From positions 1,006,707 through 1,070,706 of the forward strand of contig NZ_LMEP01000012.1 of assembly GCF_001426405.1 (NCBI RefSeq): 64,000 bases of DNA, written 5' to 3'. Every line of letters begins with the position of its first letter. Within the stretch, counting starts at the first letter, position 1. The position numbers were made by a program, and so were the translations under genes. Shown one piece after another: positions 58,388-64,000 of this stretch. Source of the DNA: Streptomyces sp. Root1304 (lineage in GTDB: Bacteria > Actinomycetota > Actinomycetes > Streptomycetales > Streptomycetaceae). The notes under the pieces were generated by a model, which saw only the letters and a list, made by a program, of their open reading frames with translations, ran no database searches and was not told the origin of the DNA.

Positions 58388-59511
58388 GCCGTCGCCCCCG
58401 AGTCGCGGAAGTGCGGGATGACCTTCGTGCCCCACTGGCGGATGGTCTCCAGACAGACCTCCTGCGGGACGGTCCCCATCTGGATCAGGCACATCACCTC
58501 GTCGACGCCGATCTCCCGGAGCCGTTCGACGTAGGCGACGGCCGTGGCCGCGTCCCCGTAGGCGTGGTCGGTGTGGTAGGTGCCGGTGTCCACGGGCCGG
58601 GCCGGGATGTCCGCCTCGTGGAGCCGGGCGATCAGCTCCTCCCGCTCGCGGGTCAGGGCGCCGGCGTGGTCCTCGTCCTCCGCGTAACCGGTGGGGGCGG
58701 GGGCGCCGCCGTACCAGTGCGCGATCGACTCGGCGAAGAAGCGCTGGCCCCGGGTGCCGAGCCGGACGGCGCGGGCGGCGTCGTCCAGGACGATCGTCGG
58801 GCAGAGGGCGGAGAAGTGGTCGTTGACCTCGGTGGACACGAACCGGGAACCGTCCCGGCCGGCCACGGCCTCGTCGTACACCGCGCGCATCGCCCGGACG
58901 TCCTCGGCGCCCGCGAACCCCATCACCAGGGCCCCGATGCCGAGTTCGGCGGCCTGCCGCAGCGACTCGTGCTGCGAGCAGGCCATGAAGAGCGGGGGGT
59001 GGGGGTGCTGGACCGGGCGGGGCAGCACCGCACCGGGGCCGATGTCGAGGGTGCCGTGCCACTCGAACTCCGGCTCGCGCCAGGCGGCGGCGAAGATCCG
59101 CAGGGCCTCCTCCGTCTGCGGCCGGGTGTCCTCGGGGCGGACCCCGAACATCCGCGTCTCCTGGCGGGTCGCGCCCCGCCCGGCGCCGACGTCGACCCGG
59201 CCGCCGGAGAGGACGTCGAGCATCGCGGCGCGCTCGGCGACCCGGACGGGGTGCTGGTAGCCGAAGGGCATGGTGACGACGCCGTGGCCGACGCGGAGGG
59301 TGCGGGTGCGGGCGGCGACCCAGGTCAGGAAGATCTCGGACGCGCTCATGTGGGCGTACTGGGTGAGGGAGTGGTGCTCGACCGCCCAGATCCGGTCGAA
59401 GCCCATCTCCTCGGCGAGGACGGCCTGTTCGACGCAGTCGTGGAGGACACGGTGTTCGTTGGCGGGGGTCGGGTCGACGAGCTGTGCTTCGAAGATCATG
59501 GAGAACTTCAC
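58384..59511 (-). CDS. LLM-class flavin-dependent oxidoreductase (luciferase-like)
   Basis: A 375-residue bacterial-luciferase-fold protein using F420 or reduced FMN. Family features: MKFSMIFEAQLVDP start, EEMGFDRIWAVEHHSL, RTLRVGHGVVTMPFGYQHPVRVAERAAMLD, VDVGAGRGATRQE. It should hydroxylate or oxidise a small organic molecule. First gene of the operon with the SDR and hydrolase, a set that suggests breakdown of an alicyclic or ester compound; the compound is unknown. ATG 59511 lies just beyond the palindrome at 59539-59572, shared with divergent padR. Confidence 0.9.
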   Translation of the reverse strand: MKFSMIFEAQLVDPTPANEHRVLHDCVEQAVLAEEMGFDRIWAVEHHSLTQYAHMSASEIFLTWVAARTRTLRVGHGVVTMPFGYQHPVRVAERAAMLDVLSGGRVDVGAGRGATRQETRMFGVRPEDTRPQTEEALRIFAAAWREPEFEWHGTLDIGPGAVLPRPVQHPHPPLFMACSQHESLRQAAELGIGALVMGFAGAEDVRAMRAVYDEAVAGRDGSRFVSTEVNDHFSALCPTIVLDDAARAVRLGTRGQRFFAESIAHWYGGAPAPTGYAEDEDHAGALTREREELIARLHEADIPARPVDTGTYHTDHAYGDAATAVAYVERLREIGVDEVMCLIQMGTVPQEVCLETIRQWGTKVIPHFRDSGATA

Positions 59512-59538
59512 GGGACGCTCCTCCCGGAGACATGGCGA

Positions 59539-59572
59539 CTATGCCTAATCGAAATACTTCTAGCAGGCATAG
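59539..59572. promoter_or_regulatory. PadR-type operator candidate in the divergent region
   Basis: Perfect 8-bp inverted arms CTATGCCT (59539-59546) and AGGCATAG (59565-59572) flank an AT-rich 18-bp spacer, in the 95-bp gap between the flavin oxidoreductase and padR. Such long inverted repeats are typical PadR targets; the regulator may control both directions. Confidence 0.55.
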
Positions 59573-59593
59573 ATGGGGGAGGGAAGGGCCGCG

Positions 59594-59599
59594 TAGACT
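59594..59599 (+). promoter_or_regulatory. -10 element of padR with probable leaderless start
   Basis: TAGACT is a good -10 hexamer and ends 7 bases before the GTG at 59607, so the transcript likely begins at the start codon. No Shine-Dalgarno sequence is present, in keeping with a leaderless mRNA. Confidence 0.45.
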
Positions 59600-59606
59600 G
59601 CCGACC

Positions 59607-60191
59607 GTGGCGGACGAAGAGACCGTGCCGGCGCTTCCGGCGACGAGCTGGGCCGTGCTCGGACTGCTCTCCTTCGGGCGCGAGTTGTCCGGCTACGACC
59701 TCAAGAAATGGTCGGACCGCTCCCTCGGCCTCTTCTACTGGAGCCCGTCCTTCAGTCAGATCTACAGCGAACTCAAACGCCTGGAGTCCGCCGGATACGC
59801 CGGCTCCCGGCTGGTCGCCCCCCAGGCCGGCTCCCGCGACAAGCGCGTCTACCGGATCACCGACGAGGGACTCGCCGCCGTCCGCGCCTGGGCCGCCGAC
59901 GCCCCCCTCGACCCCCCGGTCCTCAAGCACGGGCCGATGCTGCGGCTCTGGCTCGGCCACCTCCTCGAACCCGGGCGGACCCGGGAGATCCTGACCGCGC
60001 ACCGCGAGCACGCCGAGGGCATGCGGCGGCGCGCCGAGGCGGACGTGGCCGACTCGGGGGCCGACGAGGCCTGGGCGTACCCCCGGCTCACCCTCACCTG
60101 GGCCGAGCGGTACTACGCCGCCGAACGCGACCTGGCCGACGCCATGCTCGCGGACATCGAGGAACTGGAGAGGGAACGCCCGTGCCCCTGA
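59607..60191 (+). CDS. PadR-family transcriptional regulator
   Basis: A 194-residue regulator. The N-terminal winged helix (residues 10-90) shows SWAVLGLLSFGRELSGYDLKKW, SPSFSQIYSELKRLESAGYAGSR and a wing with DKRVYRITDEGLAAV, all typical of PadR. The C-terminal helical dimerisation domain (residues 105-190) includes LTLTWAERYYAAERDLADAMLA, as in the Vir_act_alpha_C type. GTG 59607 chosen from the -10 position. Its stop lies within the next gene (10-base overlap), so a vWA protein is coexpressed. Confidence 0.93.
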   Translation: MADEETVPALPATSWAVLGLLSFGRELSGYDLKKWSDRSLGLFYWSPSFSQIYSELKRLESAGYAGSRLVAPQAGSRDKRVYRITDEGLAAVRAWAADAPLDPPVLKHGPMLRLWLGHLLEPGRTREILTAHREHAEGMRRRAEADVADSGADEAWAYPRLTLTWAERYYAAERDLADAMLADIEELERERPCP

Positions 60192-60901
60192 GCCTGCGGA
60201 AGGTCGAGGAGACCGCGCCCGCCCTGGTGAACCTCTACAAGGAGGCCGGAGCCTCGCTGCGGCGGAACGGGATCGAGGGGCAGCGGGTCGCCGTCCACCT
60301 CGTCGTCGACTACTCCGGCTCGATGAAGCCGTACTACCGGAGCGGCGCCGTCCAGGCCCTGGCGGACCGGGTCCTCGGTCTCTCCGCCCACCTCGACGAC
60401 GACGGACGGGTCCCCGTCGTCTTCTTCTCCACCGACGTCGACGCCGAGACCGAGATCCGGCTCGACGACCACGCCGGGCGGATCGACCGGATCGTCGCCG
60501 GGCTCGGCCACATGGGGAAGACCAGCTACCACCTGGCCATGGACGCCGTCATCGACCAGTACCTGGACAGCGGCTCGACCGAACCCGCGCTCGTCGTCTT
60601 CCAGACGGACGGCGGGCCGATCAACAAGCTCGCGGCCGAGCGGTACGTGTGCAAGGCGGCCCGGCTGCCGATCTTCTGGCAGTTCATCGGCTTCGGCGAC
60701 CCGGACAGCCGCCAGTTCGACTTCCTGCGACGCCTCGACGACCTGGACGTGCCGGGGAAGCGGCCCGTCGACAACGCCGGCTTCTTCCACGCCGGGCAGG
60801 ACCCGGGCCGGATGCGGGACGCCGAACTGTACGACCGGCTGGTCGCAGAGTTCCCCGCGTGGCTCGCGGCGGCCCGGCGGCAGGGCATCGTCCGGTCCTG
60901 A
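60182..60901 (+). CDS. von Willebrand factor A domain protein (TerF/TerY-like)
   Basis: A 239-residue cytoplasmic vWA protein. It begins LSLRKVEETAPALVNLYKEA, and the MIDAS metal site appears as VVDYSGSMKPYYRSG (Asp-x-Ser-x-Ser-type with a Gly), with TDGGP as the later metal-site Asp loop. The pattern is like the vWA proteins seen with tellurium-resistance/TerD systems, though no TerD is nearby. GTG 60182 gives a 10-base overlap with padR. Role unknown; the coupling to a regulator is unusual. Confidence 0.85.
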   Translation: MPLSLRKVEETAPALVNLYKEAGASLRRNGIEGQRVAVHLVVDYSGSMKPYYRSGAVQALADRVLGLSAHLDDDGRVPVVFFSTDVDAETEIRLDDHAGRIDRIVAGLGHMGKTSYHLAMDAVIDQYLDSGSTEPALVVFQTDGGPINKLAAERYVCKAARLPIFWQFIGFGDPDSRQFDFLRRLDDLDVPGKRPVDNAGFFHAGQDPGRMRDAELYDRLVAEFPAWLAAARRQGIVRS

Positions 60902-60987
60902 ACTCCCCGGCGCGGCAAGGGAGGACGAACCCCGCGCGGGGTGGAAAACGGGTGGCCCCGGGCGCGGCCCCGGGACATCATGCGGCC

Positions 60988-61374
60988 ATGAGTTCTCTCG
61001 TACGACATGTGACCATCGACTGCGCCGACGCCTACGCGCTCGCCACCTTCTGGGCCGGGGCCCTGGAGGTCGAGCTCTCCGAGGACGACCAGCCCGGTGA
61101 CCCGGAGGCCCTGGTGGAGTCGCCCGGCGCGAACCTCCTCTTCATCCGGGTCCCCGAGCCGAAGGCGGCCAAGAACCGCGTCCACCTCGACCTCCAGCCG
61201 CAGGACCGCAGCCGTGACGAGGAGGTCGAGCGGCTGCTCGGCCTCGGCGCCACCCTGTTCGAGGACCACCGCAACCCGGACGGCACCGGCTGGGCGACCC
61301 TCACGGACCCCGAGGGCAACGAGTTCTGCGTGGAGCGCAGCCAGGCGGAGCGGGACGCGACCGCCGCGGTCTGA
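60988..61374 (+). CDS. VOC-family (glyoxalase-like) protein
   Basis: A 128-residue protein of the vicinal oxygen chelate fold with two beta-alpha-beta3 units. The start SSLVRHVTIDCADAYALATFW and the end WATLTDPEGNEFCVERS are characteristic of the glyoxalase-like Glyoxalase_6 group in actinobacteria; the metal-site His and Glu candidates are visible (HVTID, GNEFCVE). Enzymatic role unknown. ATG 60988 is preceded by weak ribosome-binding sequence. Surrounding gaps are under 90 bp and hold nothing evident. Confidence 0.88.
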   Translation: MSSLVRHVTIDCADAYALATFWAGALEVELSEDDQPGDPEALVESPGANLLFIRVPEPKAAKNRVHLDLQPQDRSRDEEVERLLGLGATLFEDHRNPDGTGWATLTDPEGNEFCVERSQAERDATAAV

Positions 61375-61444
61375 CGCGGCCCGGCCGGTGGCGTCCGGAG
61401 TAATCCGGACAGTGGGTGTCGGGTATCCGGTGTTTCCTGGAGAC

Positions 61445-61972
61445 ATGGGAAGCATGGGAGACACCGATGACCCGACACCCGGCTGGCCGGCCTTCGAGGC
61501 CGCCGAACCCGAACTCGCCGCGACCGTCCGCGCGCGCTTCGGGCAGTACACCCACCACGCCCTCGCCACCGTGCGCAGGGACGGCTCGCCCCGGCTCAGC
61601 GGCATCGAGGCGGACTTCCGCTTCGGTGAGCTGTGGCTCGGCATGATGCCGAACTCGCGCAAGGCCCTCGACCTGCGCCGGGACCCCCGCTTCGCCCTGC
61701 TCGCCAATCCCGGCCCGGGCACCGACATGGGCGGCGGGGACGTCCGCGTCTCCGGCCGGGCGGTGGAGGTCACCGACCCGGAGACCGTGGACCGGTACGC
61801 GGCCGAGGCGGGCGCGCCCCGCCCGTTCCACCTCTTCCGGGTGGAGCCGGCCGAGGTCGTACGCACCTGGGTGGACGACGACGAGATCGTCCTCCACACC
61901 TGGACCGCCGCCGGCCCGACCCGCGTCCTCCGTCGCGGCAACGACGACAGCCCGCCGCGCGAGGACGCGTAG
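61445..61972 (+). CDS. Pyridoxamine 5'-phosphate oxidase family (FMN/F420-binding split barrel) protein
   Basis: A 175-residue split-beta-barrel protein. The segment HHALATVRRDGSPRLSGIEADF followed by LWLGMMPNSRKALDLRRDPRFALLAN is typical of the FMN- or F420-binding PNPOx-like group, whose actinobacterial members often reduce F420-dependent substrates. ATG 61445 and ATG 61454 are both possible. No operon partner on the same strand is closer than the VOC gene 70 bp upstream. Confidence 0.87.
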   Translation: MGSMGDTDDPTPGWPAFEAAEPELAATVRARFGQYTHHALATVRRDGSPRLSGIEADFRFGELWLGMMPNSRKALDLRRDPRFALLANPGPGTDMGGGDVRVSGRAVEVTDPETVDRYAAEAGAPRPFHLFRVEPAEVVRTWVDDDEIVLHTWTAAGPTRVLRRGNDDSPPREDA

Positions 61973-62015
61973 CCGTCCCGGGACGCGTACCCCTGCCGCG
62001 CTTCGGGCGCGCGCC

Positions 62016-63056
62016 TCAGGCGTACGCGTCGAGCACGGCCGCCCGGCACTCCGCCGGGTTCCCCCACGCGTCCCTCAGCGGCCGGGCCCTGCGCAGCCAG
62101 AGCGAGAGGTCCAGTTCCTCCGTGTAGCCGACGGCGCCGTGGATCTGGAGGGCCGTGCGTGCCGCCGTGTAACCGGCCTCGCCGGTGGCGACCTTCGCGG
62201 CGGCGAGGGCGCCTTCGGCCTCCCGCACGTCCGCGTCGTCCCCGGCCGCGAGCGCCACCGCCGCCCCGAACAGCAGCGGGCGGGCGAACTCCAGGGCCAG
62301 CAGGGTGTCGGCCAGCCGGTGCTTGACCGCCTGGAAGGCGCCGATCGGGGTGCCGAACTGGGTGCGCTGCCGGGCGTACGCCACCGTCCGGTCGAGCAGC
62401 GCCAGGCCCACCCCCAGCGACTGCGACGCCGTCGCCAGCATCGCCCAGCGCCGGGCGTGCGCCGCCGCGACGGCCACCGCCGGTCCCTCGGCGAGGAGTT
62501 CCCCGCCGGGCGCCGGGCGGGCCAGCCGCCGCGCGGGGTCGGCGGAGACCCTGACCGGCCCGTGGCCGGGCGCCTGCCACAGCTCCTCGCCCCGTACGAC
62601 GAGCACGGCATCGGCCCGGTCGGCGTCCAGGGCGTACGGCACGACGTTCCGTCCCGTCTCCGTCCCGGGTCCGGTCATCGCCAGCGTCGCCGTCCGCTCG
62701 CCGCTCGCCAGGCCCGGCAGCAGCCGCTTCGCCGGGCCCGGCTCGCCGAGCGCGGCCAGTTCGCCGAGGAGGACCGCCGACGCGACCGTCTCGGCCAGCG
62801 GGCCCGGCACCGCGTGGCGGCCCGACTCGACCAGGGCGTGGGCGAGTTCGACGGGCAGCGGGCCCACTCCCTCGTACGCCTCCGGTACGGCGAGGGCGAA
62901 CACCCCCGCCTCCGCCAGCCGCCCCCACAGCGCCCGCCCGGGAGCCGGGTCGCCGCCCGCCCAGGCCCGTACGGTCGCGGGGGTGTCGGCGGCCGTGAGC
63001 ATCGCGTCCAGGGAGCGGGCGAAGGCCCGCTGCTCGTCGGTCGGCAGGAAGGCCAT
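62016..63056 (-). CDS. Acyl-CoA dehydrogenase (smaller, atypical subunit)
   Basis: A 346-residue acyl-CoA dehydrogenase-fold protein, shorter than the usual 380-400. The C-terminal helical domain is clear: RTQFGTPIGAFQAVKHRLADT and ALQIHGAVGYTEELDLSLWLRRA. The central beta domain is reduced and the N-terminal half is Ala-rich. The canonical catalytic Glu is not evident in the position I would expect. Such proteins commonly pair with a full-length dehydrogenase to form a heteromeric FadE, as with steroid side-chain enzymes. ATG 63056 shares one base with the stop of the upstream dehydrogenase gene. Confidence 0.88.
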   Translation of the reverse strand: MAFLPTDEQRAFARSLDAMLTAADTPATVRAWAGGDPAPGRALWGRLAEAGVFALAVPEAYEGVGPLPVELAHALVESGRHAVPGPLAETVASAVLLGELAALGEPGPAKRLLPGLASGERTATLAMTGPGTETGRNVVPYALDADRADAVLVVRGEELWQAPGHGPVRVSADPARRLARPAPGGELLAEGPAVAVAAAHARRWAMLATASQSLGVGLALLDRTVAYARQRTQFGTPIGAFQAVKHRLADTLLALEFARPLLFGAAVALAAGDDADVREAEGALAAAKVATGEAGYTAARTALQIHGAVGYTEELDLSLWLRRARPLRDAWGNPAECRAAVLDAYA

Positions 63057-64000
63057 CAGCGGCGCCCCTTCGGGAGGCCGAGCAGCCGCTCGGCGATGAT
63101 GTCGCGCTGGATCTCGTTGGTGCCCGCGTAGAGGGGCCCCGCGAGGGAGAAGACGTACCCCTCGGCCCACGCCGTGTCCGTCAGCTCGCCGTCCGCTCCC
63201 AGGAGGTCGAGCGCGGTCTCGTGCAGGGCGAGGTCGTACTCCGACCAGAAGACCTTGTTGAGGCTCGACTCGGCTCCCGCGGAGGCCCCCGGGCCGCCCG
63301 CCGCCAGCCGGGCCGCCGCCCCCGCCGTGAACAGGTGGTACGCCCGCGCCCCGATCACCGCGTCCGCGACCCGGTCCCGCACCGCCGTGTCCGCCGGGTC
63401 GCCCTCCGCCCGCCACAGCCCCACGAGCCGGTCGGCGGCGGCGAGGAAGCGGCCGGGGGAGCGGAGCATCAGCCCCCGCTCGTTCCCGGTGGTGGACATC
63501 GCGATGCGCCAGCCCTGGCCGGGCTCGCCGATCACGTCCTCGTCGGGGACGAAGACCTCGTCGAGGAACAGCTCGGCGAAGGCCGGCTTCCCGTCGAGCC
63601 GGCCGATCGGCCGGACGGTCACCCCCGGCGCCCGCAGGTCGAACATCAGATACGTGAGGCCCCGGTGGGGCCGGTCCGCCGTCGGGTCGCTGCGGAAGAT
63701 GCCGAAGGCCCGGTCCGCGAAGGCGGCCCGGGACGACCAGGTCTTCTGCCCCGAAAGCAGCCAGCCGCCGTCGGTGCGGACCGCGCGGGAGGTCAGCGAC
63801 GCCAGGTCGGAGCCGGCCTCGGGTTCCGACCAGGCCTGCGCCCAGATCGTCCCGCCGGTCGCCATCGACGGCAGGATCCGGGCCCGCTGCTCCTCGGTGC
63901 CGTGGTCGAAGAGGGTGGGGGCGAGGAGCTGGACGCCGTTCTGCGAGACCCGGCCGGGCGCCCCCGCCGCCCAGTACTCCTCCTCGAAGACCAGCCACCG
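63056..64000 (-). CDS. Acyl-CoA dehydrogenase, 5' end outside window
   Basis: The last 314 residues of an acyl-CoA dehydrogenase; the frame is open to the window edge, so the start lies beyond base 64000. The visible part includes IWAQAWSEPEAGSDLASL (FAD and substrate loop), TWSSRAAFADRAFG, VFVPDEDVIGEPGQGWRIAMST and the C-terminal YAGTNEIQRDIIAERLLGLP. This is the FadE26/34-like layout with a partner acyl-CoA dehydrogenase in the next gene, overlapping by one base. Probably acts on the CoA ester of a large or branched acid; the substrate is inference. Confidence 0.9.
   Translation of the reverse strand, partial: RWLVFEEEYWAAGAPGRVSQNGVQLLAPTLFDHGTEEQRARILPSMATGGTIWAQAWSEPEAGSDLASLTSRAVRTDGGWLLSGQKTWSSRAAFADRAFGIFRSDPTADRPHRGLTYLMFDLRAPGVTVRPIGRLDGKPAFAELFLDEVFVPDEDVIGEPGQGWRIAMSTTGNERGLMLRSPGRFLAAADRLVGLWRAEGDPADTAVRDRVADAVIGARAYHLFTAGAAARLAAGGPGASAGAESSLNKVFWSEYDLALHETALDLLGADGELTDTAWAEGYVFSLAGPLYAGTNEIQRDIIAERLLGLPKGRR

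Overview
The window is about 71-73% GC by eye. It shows strong third-position G/C bias, many GTG starts, frequent 1-20 bp gene overlaps, Tat signals and a gene order (dnaE, then the his cluster, hisI-trpE, trpC-trpM-trpB-trpA, lgt, then gltBD) that I recognise from Streptomyces chromosomes. I read it as a core-chromosome segment of a Streptomyces or very close relative. No rRNA, tRNA, CRISPR array, insertion sequence or prophage was seen.

Layout. 1-10.9 kb: the tail of an RluA-type pseudouridine synthase, a GNAT acetyltransferase, a CPA1 Na+/H+ antiporter, a dienelactone-hydrolase-like protein, a secreted M43-type metalloprotease, a Tat-exported PhoD phosphatase, a membrane-anchored PQQ-type beta-propeller, a DsbA-like thiol protein with a membrane-protein partner, and a DUF2252 protein. 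10.9-23.2 kb: dnaE, a 57-residue Gln-rich basic protein, a NYN-domain protein with a His-rich insert, an ABC exporter pair, a YbaK deacylase, a LON-domain protein and two poorly characterised proteins. 23.3-29.1 kb: a tightly coupled operon hisD-hisC-hisB-(54-aa membrane protein)-hisH-priA-ridA-hisF closed by a strong terminator. 29.1-31.7 kb: an ArsR-like regulator with an MFS exporter, and a TIGR03085-type protein. 31.7-38.9 kb: hisI-trpE-TIGR02234-HGxxPAAW protein-DUF2752 protein, then trpC-trpM-trpB-trpA. No trpF is present, which fits PriA serving both pathways. 38.9-40.9 kb: a second DsbA-like protein and lgt. 41.0-49.1 kb, minus strand: seven genes whose ends all overlap, encoding four ADP-ribosylglycohydrolase-family proteins, a ribokinase-type PfkB kinase, a class III CoA transferase and a CitE/HpcH-type lyase. 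49.3-56.7 kb: a VIT1/CCC1 transporter and the GOGAT operon gltB-gltD. 56.7-64 kb: a small catabolic operon (luciferase-like flavin oxidoreductase, SDR, alpha/beta hydrolase) divergent from a PadR regulator and a vWA protein, then a VOC protein, a PNPOx-family protein and two acyl-CoA dehydrogenases, the last cut by the window edge.

The least explained locus is the four-paralogue ADP-ribosylglycohydrolase/ribokinase operon. One paralogue has lost the acidic metal-binding motifs and carries a disordered N-terminal extension that encodes a palindromic repeat. Regulatory signals read by eye include two GlnR-type boxes upstream of gltB, inverted repeats upstream of hisD, the ArsR-like gene, padR and phoD, and a 19-codon reading frame with four consecutive His codons that ends on the trpC start codon. 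None of these was tested computationally.
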